The notes: a model not told the origin generated them from the letters alone. Positions 46,970-56,549 are shown, counted from the stretch's first letter. The stretch is 64,000 nucleotides of DNA from Methylomonas sp. EFPC3 (GCF_029643245.1 NZ_CP116398.1:2976001-3040000); one strand, 5' to 3'. Numbers and translations: made by a program.

Positions 46970-47300
46970 CTATTAATCGAAATTTAAAAAACGGAAAAAC
47001 TCGGCTTAGAAACAAACTGCAACAGATAAAGCTTCCCCCTTTAGGAAATTAATCAACCTTCGCTCATTCAATTGCAGTATGGGCATAATATGCCTAGCAA
47101 AAGCCATTTAATGTGCGCCCACTCACATTGGCCGCTATATCCGTCAATTAAACCTATTTTTGTGATCCCCCTCAAACCAAACAAGGAGAAAACTAGCAGA
47201 CCCAAAGTGATAAATGCTTTGGATTCAGAATATCAGCAAATGTAGTACGCATCGCGTAACATTACGAAGGCGTATTAATATGACGAAACCCGAAAAAATG
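46970..47300. other. Intergenic stretch with nothing recognised
   Basis: About 330 bases, AT-richer than the surroundings. It holds the upstream region of the secreted-protein gene and no supported coding sequence or hairpin of note. Confidence 0.35.
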
Positions 47301-47651
47301 GGTCAACCGCGACGGGTTTTGTCCCCTGATACCGCGCGTTTTCGGAGGGTTAGGACAGCCCTTTCGAAAACCCCGCTCGAATCCGCAGGCGCGCAGGACT
47401 CAAACGGCATGGGGTGGCCTACTGACTCGCGCCATCCAGGCGCTCGCACTTCGTGCGCCGATGGCGTCCAAATCCGCTCCCGGCGGATTTGTCTTTGGTT
47501 TGTTTCTTTTGACCAAGCACAAATTCGCCTGGAGCGAATTTGAACAGCCGATAGGCTGGCCCGCAGGGCGAAAACCACGGATGGTTTTCGTAGCGAAAGA
47601 AACTCGGCTGTCGGGCCGAGACCCGACATTAAAACCAGACGCGGCAATTCA
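47301..47651. repeat. Palindrome-rich repeat block, copy A
   Basis: Shares four segments in the same order with copy B: GGTCAACCGCGACGGGTTTT (47301-47320), a TTTTCGGAGGG hairpin segment (47339-47375), a 28-base segment beginning CTCGGCTGTCGGG (47603-47630) and a 20-base end containing CGCGGCAATTCAA. Unlike copy B it holds two extra small palindromes of one design: AAATCCGC-TCCCG-GCGGATTT (47470-47490) and AAATTCGC-CTGGA-GCGAATTT (47521-47541). No gene is supported inside. Confidence 0.7.
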
Positions 47652-47693
47652 ATTCCGCGTGGGCACAAAAAAACGCTGGAGCGTGGGAACGAT

Positions 47694-47962
47694 GGTCAAC
47701 CGCGACGGGTTTTTTCCCCTTTTGCCGCGCCGAGCACCGAAGGGTTTGGACGGATCAGCCCGCAGGGGAGCGGCAGGGATGCCGCTCGTTTTCGGAGGGC
47801 TAGGACAGCCCTTCCGAAAACCCCGTTCAAACCCTTCGGAGCGGAGGATACAAGCGGCATCGGGGGTGTCTTTTCTTTTGGATACTTTTCTTTGGACAAG
47901 CAAAGAAAAGTATCTCGGCTGTCGGGCCGAGACCCGACATTGAAACCAGCCGCGGCAATTCA
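47694..47962. repeat. Palindrome-rich repeat block, copy B
   Basis: Second copy of the block. GGTCAACCGCGACGGGTTTT (47694-47713), hairpin segment (47789-47825), and the 28-base segment (47914-47941), identical to copy A. It contains a perfect 13-bp hairpin, ATACTTTTCTTTG (47882-47894) and CAAAGAAAAGTAT (47901-47913), of which copy A keeps only the outer parts around an insertion. Copies of this kind are probably dispersed in the genome. Confidence 0.7.
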
Positions 47963-47971
47963 AAATCATGC

Positions 47972-47998
47972 GTACGATTACGCTACCGCTAATCGTAC
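47972..47998. repeat. REP-like palindrome beside the RAYT remnant
   Basis: GTACGATTA (47972-47980) and TAATCGTAC (47990-47998) are perfect 9-bp inverted copies with a 9-base GC-rich loop. The design (stem around a CGCTACCGC loop) is that of extragenic palindromes associated with RAYT transposases. Confidence 0.6.
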
Positions 47999-48325
47999 CT
48001 ACGCGGGCTGTTTTTGGTATTGCCTTGGAAAATCCAATTTTTATCAAACGTATTCTTGTCGCGTAATCGGTATCGTTTTCCGGCAATTCAATCAAACAAT
48101 GCATATGTTCGGGCAATACCACCCAACCGTGAATTTTAAACGGATGATCCGCCTTTGCCGTTTTGATCGAGTCTCGTAAAAGTTGAATATGCCTTATCAA
48201 TAAGTCGTTATTTTTTCTTTGTAACAAATTGATCGTAAAAAAATAGGTTCCGCCTGGATGCCAAATTCGCCGGTAATCCATTTTTTAATATCAATATCAG
48301 ATTGATTAACTGCTACGCGGGCTGG
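47999..48325. repeat. 12-bp direct repeats flanking the RAYT remnant
   Basis: CTACGCGGGCTG occurs at 47999-48010 and again at 48314-48325 in the same orientation. The recognisable RAYT coding part (about 48010-48281) lies between. They could mark the ends of an insertion or be parts of flanking REP units. Confidence 0.5.
48008..48281 (-). pseudogene. Truncated REP-associated tyrosine transposase (RAYT, Y1/TnpA_REP family)
   Basis: About 90 recognisable codons: MDYRRIWHPGGTYFFTINL, then PFKIHGWVVLPEHMHCLIELPE with the catalytic His-x-His (HMH) of the HUH/Y1 fold, and TRIRLIKIGFSKAIP. After about 48008 the frame stays open but runs through REP-like palindromes and loses all family character; the helix with the catalytic Tyr, usually about 50 residues further on, is missing. 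Complete family members are about 150-220 residues. The gene is therefore a remnant, flanked by 12-bp direct repeats. Confidence 0.75.
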
Positions 48326-48335
48326 TTATGAAAAT

Positions 48336-48653
48336 TCATCCTTCAACCTCAGAAAGCTTGCCATTTACGAAGAAAAACTTGACGCCATCAACATCAATTA
48401 AGTTCTCTTCTTCAACAATGAATGCGTCCTTATTCACTTGGCGCAAAATATGAAGAATATCTTTCTTCGTGTATTGCTGCCCACCTTTGACCACTAAGGC
48501 TCCGAGCATTCCGACTGCTTTTGATTTTTCATCAAGGCTTACTTGTTGGTAAGTGTATGTAACGCCAGCATCAATAGCCGAATAGAGCCAGAAAATGTTG
48601 GTGGTGATTAGTAACGCCAAGGCTACAAAGGACGAAACTTTCCACTTGTTCAT
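48336..48653 (-). CDS. Small membrane-anchored protein, possibly Imm58-like immunity protein
   Basis: 105 aa. Starts MNKWKVSSFVALALLITTNIFWLYSAIDAGVTYTY: one membrane segment or uncleaved signal (about 8-27), then a hydrophilic domain (KAVGMLGALVVKGGQQYTKKDILHILRQVN). The opening and length recall the Imm58 immunity family as I remember it; no toxin gene is adjacent. The AT-richer composition and its place next to a transposase remnant suggest acquisition. Alternatively, an unrelated small membrane protein. Confidence 0.5.
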   Translation of the reverse strand: MNKWKVSSFVALALLITTNIFWLYSAIDAGVTYTYQQVSLDEKSKAVGMLGALVVKGGQQYTKKDILHILRQVNKDAFIVEEENLIDVDGVKFFFVNGKLSEVEG

Positions 48654-48862
48654 GATGTTGACTTGTTATGCATAACTAGTTATTAGATGGTTCCGTATAT
48701 CTACCGAAAATAGCCCCGAAGCGACAATTTATTGATCAACATAAGAATTTCCCTTCTGTATATCATCGGAACCGAGGAAATACACACCAAATCTCGGTCA
48801 TTGAATCAGATCAGCCGATAGACTGCAACGGGTCGAACTGCCTATTCGCAGCTGCCCCCAAC

Positions 48863-51800
48863 TCACCTCTCCCCCAACACCGCATAACAAACCGGCGTCA
48901 AAATCAAACTGGCGGCCATGCCGATCAGCAGGCCGGCGGAGAGGGATAGCGTCATCGGGATCAGGAATTGGGCTTGCGGGCTGGTTTCCAGCAGGGTGGG
49001 CAGGAAGCCGGCGAAGTTGGTCAGAAAGGCCAGCAGGATGGGCCGGAAGCGGGAGCAGCAGGCTTCGGCGATCAGCACGTCCACCGGCCGCTGGTCGCCG
49101 TCGTGCTGGCGCAGATAGTCCAGCAACACCAGGCTGTCGTTAACCACCACGCCGCTGGCGGCGATCATGCCGACCAAGGATTCCATCGACAGCGGCAGGC
49201 CGGCGGCCCAGTGGGCCAGCACCGCGCCGCACCAGGCCACCGGCGCGGCCAGCAGAAAGATCAGCGGTTTGGCGTAGGACCGGAACGGCACGGCGATCAA
49301 GGCGTAGATCACCAACAGCGCGATCAGCGTGTTTTTGCCGAAAGCGGCCAGCAGCTCTTTCTGTTCCTGGCGTTGCTGGCCGATTTTGACGTTCAAGCCG
49401 GGAAAGCGGCTTTCCAGCGCCGGGAACACGTCGCGCTCCAACACCGCGTAAACTTCGTTGGCGTCGGCCAGGGTCGGATCGACCCTGGCCTGGACTTTCA
49501 AGACCCGTTGCCGGTCTTCGCGCACGATGCGGGCGTAGCCTTGCAGCACTTCAACGTCGGCCAGGCTAGACAGCGGTGCGCTGGCGCCGTTGGGCAGGCG
49601 CACCGGCTGGGCCTTGAGTTGATCCAGCGAACGCCGCTCGCGCAGCGGAAAACGCACCATCACCTTGACTTCCTTGCGGCCGCGCATGAAGCGGTGCACT
49701 TCCTCGCCGTAATAGCCGTTGCGGACCTGCTCGGCCAGTTGTTCCAGGCGCATGCCCAGCCGTTCGGCGTCGGGTTTCAGGGTCAAGTGAATCTCCGGCT
49801 TGCCGGGTTCGCCGGAATCGATCACGTCGTAGGCACCGGGAAAGCCCTTGATCTGTTGTTTGAGCTGCTCGACCGCCGGGCCGAGTTGGGCCGGATTGTC
49901 GGCGCCGACAGTCAGTTCCAGGTCGTAGGGCTGGTCGCCCTCCTTGAAAATGAAATCGACCTGGCCGATTTGAATGTCGCCGATGCGCTGGCGCCAGTCG
50001 CGGATGAAGTCCTCGACCTTGATGCGCTGGCGGCCGGCCGCCGACAATTCCAGCCACAGGCCGGCGCCGTGTTCCCAGACGATGGTTTCGACACCAACAA
50101 TGACGCTGTGCTCGGGGTGTTGGCCGCGCTTGCCGGTGCCGGGCGGCACGCCGTCCAGTTCGTCGCGCAATTCAAACAACGCACTTTCGACCCGGTTGGC
50201 CAAGGCTTGGGTTTCGCTGTACGGCGCGCTTTGCGGCAGCCGGATCGACACCCAAAAACTGTCCTTGGACACGTCCGGGTTGATCGACTGGCGCACCCGG
50301 TCGCTGGCGACCAGCCCCCAGCAAATAATCAGCAAGGCGGCGAACAGCGCGACGGTCAGATAGCGCCAGCGCAGCGCGGCTGCCAGCAGCGGCCGGTACA
50401 CCCGCGCGACGAAGCGGTCCAGACCACAGTTGAGCCGGGCGCGCAACCGCTGCAAACCGTTGGCGGCGCTCGGCGCCGATACCGGCGCGACCAGATGCGA
50501 GGGCAGGATCAGCAGGGCTTCGACCAGCGAGAACACCAGCGTCAGGATCATAATGACGCAGATCGGCCGCATCATTTGCCCGGCCCAGCCCGGCAAATAC
50601 AAGCCCGGCAAAAACGCCACCAACACAATCAGCACCGACAAGGTCACCGGCAAGGCCACGGCGCGCACGCCGTTGACGGCGGCTTGCAGCGGGGTTTCGC
50701 CGCCTTCGAGCTGGCGGCTGTGCACACTTTCGCCGATGATGATCGCATCGTCCACCAGCACGCCCATCGCCAGCAAAAAGCCGAACAAGGACAGCATGTT
50801 CAGCGAAATATCCAGCGCCGGCATCAGCCAGAACGCGCCCAGCACCGAAGTAAAAATGCCGACGCCGGCCCACAGCGCCACCCGCACTCGCAGGAACAGC
50901 GTCAACACCAAACACACCAGCAAAAAGCCGCTCAAGCCGTCTTCGAGCAAGGTGCCGATGCGTTCGTCGTAGGCCTGGGAATCGTCCCACCAGGTAATCA
51001 AACGCAAACCTTCGGGCAGGCCGGCGCGCATGGCCGCGATTTCCGATTTGACCTTGCGCGCCACTGCCACGCTGTCGCGTTCGGTATGCACCTCCCAACC
51101 TTGCGCGGTTTCGCCATTGTGGCGCCAGTCGTACAAGCGTTCTTCCAGGCCGTCGCGGATCGTGGCGATCTGGTCCAGCCGCAGCCGATTGCCGTCCGGC
51201 AAAGTCTTGACCACCAACGCGCCGACCGCGTCGGCATCCTTGGCCCGGCCGGCCACCCGCAACAATAATTCGCCGTCGGGGTTGCGGACCAGACCGCCGG
51301 GCAGATCGACCGACGCCGCCCGCACGGCCTGGGTGACATCGTCCAGCGTCAGCTGGTATTTGCGCATTTGTTCCGGCGCGACTTCGATGCCGATCTCGTA
51401 ATTGCGTTCGCCGTAATTGCGCACCCGGCTGACGCCCGGTATCGTCGACAATTGCTGTTGAATCCGATCGCCGAACTGCTGCAGCTTAAAGGCATCGGTA
51501 GCGCCGTGCAGCGCCACCCAGATCACGCCGTCGTCGTCTTTGCGGTCGGCCGGCAATACGTCGATTTTTTCCAGTTGCTTGGGCAGGCGCGGAATGGCTT
51601 GCACCCTGGCCCGCAGCAAGGCCATCATTTGCTCGCGGTCCCGGTCGGGCATCATCTCGACCGCCAAGGTGCAGGTGTCGCCCTGGATTTCGCCGTGCAA
51701 ATGCTTGATGCCGGGCAGGTCGTGCACCGCTTCTTCGATTGGGATGCACACCGCTTCCTCGACTTCGGACGGCCCGGCGCCGGGGAAGACGGCGGTAACT

Positions 51801-51967
51801 TCGATCTGATGCGGACTGAAGCGCGGAAACACTTCCTTGTCGACGTCCAACATGCCGATCACGCCCCCGGCCAGGATCAGCAACATCAATAAATTGGCCG
51901 CGACCGGATTGCCGGCAAACCAGGCTAAGACCCCACCCAGGCGGGCCGCGCCGTTCGAGCCGCTCAT
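48863..51967 (-). CDS. RND efflux transporter permease (AcrB/HAE family)
   Basis: 1034 aa inner-membrane proton/substrate antiporter. Twelve membrane segments are expected; TM1 is visible at about 21-41 (VAANLLMLLILAGGVIGML), the proton-relay Asp pair in LLAMGVLVDDAIIIGESV and the second-half counterpart in GVVVNDSLVLLDYLR. Two large periplasmic loops lie between. Sequence features (DRDREQMMALLRARVQAIP, HWAAGLPLSMESLVG) place it with the AcrB/MdtBC-like subfamily often paired with HlyD-type adaptors. It overlaps the adaptor gene by 4 bases. Substrate unknown. Confidence 0.92.
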   Translation of the reverse strand: MSGSNGAARLGGVLAWFAGNPVAANLLMLLILAGGVIGMLDVDKEVFPRFSPHQIEVTAVFPGAGPSEVEEAVCIPIEEAVHDLPGIKHLHGEIQGDTCTLAVEMMPDRDREQMMALLRARVQAIPRLPKQLEKIDVLPADRKDDDGVIWVALHGATDAFKLQQFGDRIQQQLSTIPGVSRVRNYGERNYEIGIEVAPEQMRKYQLTLDDVTQAVRAASVDLPGGLVRNPDGELLLRVAGRAKDADAVGALVVKTLPDGNRLRLDQIATIRDGLEERLYDWRHNGETAQGWEVHTERDSVAVARKVKSEIAAMRAGLPEGLRLITWWDDSQAYDERIGTLLEDGLSGFLLVCLVLTLFLRVRVALWAGVGIFTSVLGAFWLMPALDISLNMLSLFGFLLAMGVLVDDAIIIGESVHSRQLEGGETPLQAAVNGVRAVALPVTLSVLIVLVAFLPGLYLPGWAGQMMRPICVIMILTLVFSLVEALLILPSHLVAPVSAPSAANGLQRLRARLNCGLDRFVARVYRPLLAAALRWRYLTVALFAALLIICWGLVASDRVRQSINPDVSKDSFWVSIRLPQSAPYSETQALANRVESALFELRDELDGVPPGTGKRGQHPEHSVIVGVETIVWEHGAGLWLELSAAGRQRIKVEDFIRDWRQRIGDIQIGQVDFIFKEGDQPYDLELTVGADNPAQLGPAVEQLKQQIKGFPGAYDVIDSGEPGKPEIHLTLKPDAERLGMRLEQLAEQVRNGYYGEEVHRFMRGRKEVKVMVRFPLRERRSLDQLKAQPVRLPNGASAPLSSLADVEVLQGYARIVREDRQRVLKVQARVDPTLADANEVYAVLERDVFPALESRFPGLNVKIGQQRQEQKELLAAFGKNTLIALLVIYALIAVPFRSYAKPLIFLLAAPVAWCGAVLAHWAAGLPLSMESLVGMIAASGVVVNDSLVLLDYLRQHDGDQRPVDVLIAEACCSRFRPILLAFLTNFAGFLPTLLETSPQAQFLIPMTLSLSAGLLIGMAASLILTPVCYAVLGER

Positions 51968-53130
51968 GGTTGGCTTGGCGCCGCTTCGACCCGCATGCCG
52001 GCCACCGGCAGCGGCATTTCCGAAACCACCACCCGGTCGCCGGCCTGCAAACCGGACTTGACCACGACCCGGCCCGGCTCGCTGCGCAGGATCTCGACGT
52101 CGCGGAACACCAGGCGATGCTCGGCATCGACCAGTTTGACCTGCTGCAGATTGTTCAACGCGCTACGCGGCAAGGCATACAGCCCGGCGCGGGCCACGCC
52201 CTCGATTTCGGCTTGGACGAACAGGCCGCTCAACAACGGCGCGGCGCCGTCGCGGCTGCTATCGGGTTGCTCGACTTGGGCGACCAGAAACAACTGGCCG
52301 CTGCTACTGTCCAGCTCGGCCTCGCTGCGAACGATGCGCCCGCGCCAGGTTTGCGGCTGGCCGGCCACCTCCGCGCTCAAGGTCACCGCCGGCCAATGCG
52401 CCGCGCGGCCGGCTTGGCCCAGCGGCAAATCCAGAAAAGCCAATTCGTTGATGCCGACCGGTAGCCGAATTTCGGCGATGTCGTTGGCGTAAATCCTTGC
52501 AATCGTCGCGCCGGCCGGCAGAAACTGGCCGCGGCCGACTTGCTTGCTCAACACCCGGCCGGAGAACGGCGCCCGGATCTCGCAGCGGCTGCGGTCGAGT
52601 TTGGCTTTGGCCAGATCCGCTGCGGCGGCCTGCAATTTGGCTTCGGCTTCGGCCAGTTGCGGTTTGCGCAAGGCCAGATCGCTGGCTTCTCCCTGGCCCA
52701 ATGCCTGCCATTCGCTCAGCGCCTGTTCGGCCTGGGCGCGTTCGTTGATCAGTACCCGTTTGGCTTCGGCAATCTTGGCTTGGGTGGCGACGATGGCGTA
52801 ATCGTAGTCGCGCGGGTCTATCGTCGCCAACAGTTCGTCGGCCTTGAAAAAACCGCCGGACACCAGCGCCGGATGCATCTGCTCGACTTTGCCGGAGACT
52901 TGGGCGATCAGGTCGATCGCTTCGCGCGGGGCCACCACGCCTTGCGAATGCACGTTCAGTTTCAAGGTTTGCGGCTCGGCATTGACGAACTCGACGCGCG
53001 GGATTGGCGGCTCGGCCGGCGCCGGCAAACTGCTCGGCCGCAAGGCGATCATGGCCCAGGCCGCGCCGACGGCCGCGCTCAACACCGCAGCCGGCAAGAT
53101 GATTTGTAACCAACGGGATTTTTCGTTCAC
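51964..53130 (-). CDS. Membrane fusion protein (periplasmic adaptor) of RND system
   Basis: 388 aa with a GTG start overlapping the stop of the outer-membrane gene by 4 bases. An N-terminal membrane anchor (about 9-28, IILPAAVLSAAVGAAWAMI) is followed by the lipoyl/barrel layout: LNVHSQGVVAPREAIDLIAQVSGKVEQMHPALVSGGFF, a helical hairpin (AKIAEAKRVLINERAQAEQALS...) and FSGRVLSKQVGRGQFLPAGA. It bridges the permease to the outer-membrane channel. Confidence 0.92.
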   Translation of the reverse strand: MNEKSRWLQIILPAAVLSAAVGAAWAMIALRPSSLPAPAEPPIPRVEFVNAEPQTLKLNVHSQGVVAPREAIDLIAQVSGKVEQMHPALVSGGFFKADELLATIDPRDYDYAIVATQAKIAEAKRVLINERAQAEQALSEWQALGQGEASDLALRKPQLAEAEAKLQAAAADLAKAKLDRSRCEIRAPFSGRVLSKQVGRGQFLPAGATIARIYANDIAEIRLPVGINELAFLDLPLGQAGRAAHWPAVTLSAEVAGQPQTWRGRIVRSEAELDSSSGQLFLVAQVEQPDSSRDGAAPLLSGLFVQAEIEGVARAGLYALPRSALNNLQQVKLVDAEHRLVFRDVEILRSEPGRVVVKSGLQAGDRVVVSEMPLPVAGMRVEAAPSQP

Positions 53131-54530
53131 ACCGGGCCGCCCAAGGCCAAATATAAGTTGATGCGATTGGCTAGTAATTGCCGCCGCACCGCCAGATGCG
53201 CGCTTTGCGCGTTCAGGGTGCTGCGGTAGCTGTCCAGCAGGGTCAAGATTTCGATCAAACCCTGCTGGTAGGAATACACCGCCAGTTTGCGGCTGGCTTC
53301 GGTTTGCTCGACGGCCTCGCGTAGCGCCTGTTCCTGCTCCCGCAAGCGAGTTTCGGCGGCCAGGGCTTGTTCGACTTCGCGGAACGCGTTCAACGCCACG
53401 CTTTGGTATTGTTGATAGGCCTCGCGAACTCGGGCCTGATTCAAGCGAATCTCGGCTTGCAAACGGTCGCCGGTAAACAAGGGTTGAGCCAGGCCGGCCG
53501 CCAAGTTCCAGGCCGCTGCGCGCGGATCGACAATTTCGGCCAGGGCCGGGCTGGCGCTGCCGCCGGCAGCCGTCAACGTCAGCCGCGGCAACAACGCTTT
53601 TTCGGCGCTTTCCAGGCCGGAGTCGGCAGCTTGCAAGCGCTGGAAAGCCGCAGTGATGTCGGGGCGGCGCTGCAGCAGCTCGGCCGGCAGGCCGGCAGCC
53701 AGACCGGGCGGCGGCTCCGGCAAGCTGTGCGGCGTCTGGCCGGCTGGGTTGTTCGCCGGGGCTTGAGCGATCCGGCCGTCCGGATAACGGCCGAGCAGGG
53801 TTTGCAGTAGCCGCGCCAACAATTGCACGTCGTTTTCGGCTTGAGCCAGTTGGGCTTGGGCATTCGCCAGATCGGTCAATGCCAGCCGCAAATCCAGACC
53901 GCGGGTCAAACCTCTATTAAATCGGCCGCGTACCAGGTCGACGATCACGCCGCGGTCGTGGACCGATTGCGCCGCAACATGAGCCTGCAAGCGGGCTTCG
54001 GCCAGGGCGAAATAAGCTTGGGCAATCCGCGCCGCCAGCGAGAGCCGGGCCGCCCGATAATCGTCGGCGACCGCAGCGGCATTGAGGACGGCGGCCTGCT
54101 GCCCGGCCTTGATCCGACCCCAGACATCCAGCTCCCAACTCAAGTTGAATAGCGCGGCAAAGCGGCCGGATTCGACGCCGAGATCGCGGCTGCGTTGGTA
54201 ACCCGGATTGAAATAAGCTTGCGGCCAACGCCCGGCGCCGGCTACCACCGCTTGTTCGCGGGCCGCATCGATACGGGCCGCGGCGACCTGCAGATCGAAA
54301 TTGCCGGCCAAACCATCGGCCACTAACGCCGTCAATTGCGCGTCGGCAAAGCGATCCAGCCACGCCGAGACCGACTGCTCCGGCGCCGTCGGCTGTTCCG
54401 ACCATTGCGGCGGCGTCGCAAAGGCTAAATCTTCCGGATCGCGGGGCGATAGCGGCTGGCAAGCGCACGCCGCCGCAACCAGCCCAGCGCAGAGCGTTAA
54501 AGTCGAGGCCGGTTTGCGGGGTAAGGGCAT
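53127..54530 (-). CDS. Outer-membrane efflux lipoprotein (NodT/TolC-like)
   Basis: 467 aa. A lipoprotein-type signal (LCAGLVAAACACQPL) suggests lipidation at a Cys near residue 22-24. The body shows two OEP repeats (about 60-250 and 265-460) rich in Ala, Gln and Leu helices: LAGNFDLQVAAARIDAAREQAVVAGAG, VGLGLTR-type coil NRGLTRGLDLRLALTDLANAQAQLAQAENDV. It is the first gene of the efflux operon; gene order OMF-MFP-RND with overlaps shows tight coupling. Confidence 0.92.
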   Translation of the reverse strand: MPLPRKPASTLTLCAGLVAAACACQPLSPRDPEDLAFATPPQWSEQPTAPEQSVSAWLDRFADAQLTALVADGLAGNFDLQVAAARIDAAREQAVVAGAGRWPQAYFNPGYQRSRDLGVESGRFAALFNLSWELDVWGRIKAGQQAAVLNAAAVADDYRAARLSLAARIAQAYFALAEARLQAHVAAQSVHDRGVIVDLVRGRFNRGLTRGLDLRLALTDLANAQAQLAQAENDVQLLARLLQTLLGRYPDGRIAQAPANNPAGQTPHSLPEPPPGLAAGLPAELLQRRPDITAAFQRLQAADSGLESAEKALLPRLTLTAAGGSASPALAEIVDPRAAAWNLAAGLAQPLFTGDRLQAEIRLNQARVREAYQQYQSVALNAFREVEQALAAETRLREQEQALREAVEQTEASRKLAVYSYQQGLIEILTLLDSYRSTLNAQSAHLAVRRQLLANRINLYLALGGPV

Positions 54531-54724
54531 GCGTCGATGAATGAACGGTTTTGGACAGTGAGGCGGCCCTTTGCTTACAGGGCCTCTTCAGTTAAGACGT
54601 TTCAAAAGTCAAAATCCCCACCGACTCGCCAAAAAATAGGGCATATGCCGCATATACCGGGAACTCCAACCGGCCGCCGGCACCGAGTCCGCCCGGTAAA
54701 GTCAGGCGCTTGCGCGCGACTTAC

Positions 54725-56245
54725 CTACTCCGCGACCACCTTGATTTTGCCGATTTTCGCTTGCCACAGCTTAGGTGCGCTGTTGTGAATAGACTCGCCG
54801 CGGCTGTCCACCGCCACGGTAACCGGCATGTCCTCGACCACGAATTCGTGGATCGCTTCCATGCCCAATTCGGGAAAGGCCACGACCCGCGCCTGTTTGA
54901 TGGCTTTGGATACCAGATAAGCGGCGCCGCCGACTGCAATCAAATACACGGCCCTGTGTCTGGCGATGGCCTCGATGGCTTTGGGACCGCGTTCGGATTT
55001 GCCGATCATACCCAGCAGACCGGTCTGTTCCAGCACCGTGTCGGTGAAGCTGTCCATCCGCGTCGCGGTGGTCGGGCCGGCCGGGCCGACCACTTCCTCG
55101 CGCACCGGATCGACCGGGCCGACGTAGTAAATGAATTTGTCCTTTAAATCGACCCCGTCCGGCAACGCTTCGCCTTTGTTCAGCAAATCGACGATGCGTT
55201 TATGGGCGGCATCGCGGCCGGTCAACAAGGTGCCGCTAAGCAGCAGGGTTTCGCCGGGCTGCCAATCGGCAACATCCTGCTTGGTCAGGCCGTCGATGTT
55301 GACGCGACGGGCGGTGCTGGCCGATTGGGTAATGGCCGGCCAATCGGCCAGTTTTGGCGGCGTCAAGATGGCCGGCCCGGGACCGTCCAGCACGAAATGG
55401 GCGTGGCGAGTCGCGGCGCAGTTGGGGATCATCGCCACCGGTTTGTTGGCGGCGTGGGTTGGGTAATCCAGGATTTTGATGTCCAGCACCGTGGTCAAGC
55501 CGCCCAGGCCTTGCGCACCGATACCCAGCGCATTGACCTTGTCGTAAAGCTCCAGACGCAATTCTTCCAGCGCATTGCTGGGGCCGCGCGCGATCAAGTC
55601 CTGAATGTCGATCGAGCCCATGCAGGCCTGCTTCGCCAAAATCATGGCTTTTTCGGCAGTGCCGCCGATGCCGATACCCAGGATGCCGGGCGGACACCAG
55701 CCGGCACCCATGGTCGGCACGGTTTTCAACACCCAATCGACGATGTTGTCGGCCGGGTTCAACATGACGAACTTGGATTTGGCTTCCGAGCCGCCGCCCT
55801 TCGCGGCGACTTCCACGTCCACTTTGTCGCCCGGCACCAGTTCCATATGTACCACCGCCGGCGTGTTGTCCTTGGTGTTGATGCGCTTTCCGGCCGGATC
55901 GGACAGGATAGAGGCGCGCAGCACGTTGTCCGGATGCAAATAGGCCTGGCGCACGCCGGCGTTGACCATCTCGGTCACGCTCAATGCGGCGTCCCAGCGT
56001 ACGTCCATGCCGATCTTCAAAAACACCGTAACGATGCCGGTATCCTGGCAAATCGGCCGCCGGCCTTCGGCGCACATCCTGGAGTTGATCAGAATCTGCG
56101 CCATCGCGTCCTTCGCCGCCGGGCTTTGTTCTTGCTGATACGCGGCGTACAGCGCGTCGATGAAGTCCTTAGGGTGGTAATAGGAAATGAACTGCAAGGC
56201 ATCGGCGATGCTTTGGATAAAATCGGCTTGGCGGATCGTGGTCAT
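54725..56245 (-). CDS. fumA: Class I (iron-sulfur) fumarate hydratase
   Basis: About 506 aa from the ATG at 56245 (MTTIRQADFIQSI). Iron-sulfur ligands are visible as Cys in RRPICQDTGIVTVF, GWCPPGILGIGIGG and MIPNCAATRHAHFVLDG. The C-terminal swivelling domain has RMDSFTDTVLEQTGLLGMIGKSERG. It hydrates fumarate to malate in the TCA cycle and is oxygen sensitive, unlike FumC. It is monocistronic in this window and lies between the efflux operon and a divergent secreted-protein gene. Confidence 0.94.
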   Translation of the reverse strand: MTTIRQADFIQSIADALQFISYYHPKDFIDALYAAYQQEQSPAAKDAMAQILINSRMCAEGRRPICQDTGIVTVFLKIGMDVRWDAALSVTEMVNAGVRQAYLHPDNVLRASILSDPAGKRINTKDNTPAVVHMELVPGDKVDVEVAAKGGGSEAKSKFVMLNPADNIVDWVLKTVPTMGAGWCPPGILGIGIGGTAEKAMILAKQACMGSIDIQDLIARGPSNALEELRLELYDKVNALGIGAQGLGGLTTVLDIKILDYPTHAANKPVAMIPNCAATRHAHFVLDGPGPAILTPPKLADWPAITQSASTARRVNIDGLTKQDVADWQPGETLLLSGTLLTGRDAAHKRIVDLLNKGEALPDGVDLKDKFIYYVGPVDPVREEVVGPAGPTTATRMDSFTDTVLEQTGLLGMIGKSERGPKAIEAIARHRAVYLIAVGGAAYLVSKAIKQARVVAFPELGMEAIHEFVVEDMPVTVAVDSRGESIHNSAPKLWQAKIGKIKVVAE

Positions 56246-56549
56246 AATGGCTCTCGGCTTGGCGGGCAATCGCCGTTGCGCCTATGGCGTCAGGCATTCC
56301 CGATGGCGAACGATGCGGCACAAACGGCCGCGGCAATGAAGCCCGGATTGTACTTGAAACCGCGGCGCTGCCGGTCGGCAAAAATCTCGGTCTGCTGCTA
56401 GCCGGAATGGAGCGGCGCAGGCAATATTGGCAATTGGATCGATAATCGGCCGCGTCCCGGTTTGAAATCGAGTCCGCGTCGGCTATGCTCGGGGTTTGAC
56501 CGGCCGCCGGCTTATCGGACCGGGTCGCCCCTTTCTGAAGGAGAATCGA

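Noticed and set aside
47214-47543. Plus-strand 109-codon frame in the repeat block
   Set aside because: It runs across palindromic repeats and has no ribosome site or family.
47649-48007. C-terminal continuation of the RAYT frame
   Set aside because: It translates REP-like palindromes (copy B) and is not transposase sequence, so only the part above about 48008 is counted as coding remnant.
48968-51268. Long plus-strand frame opposite the RND permease
   Set aside because: Gln/His/Arg-rich antisense shadow of a high-GC gene; the permease on the minus strand has clear motifs.
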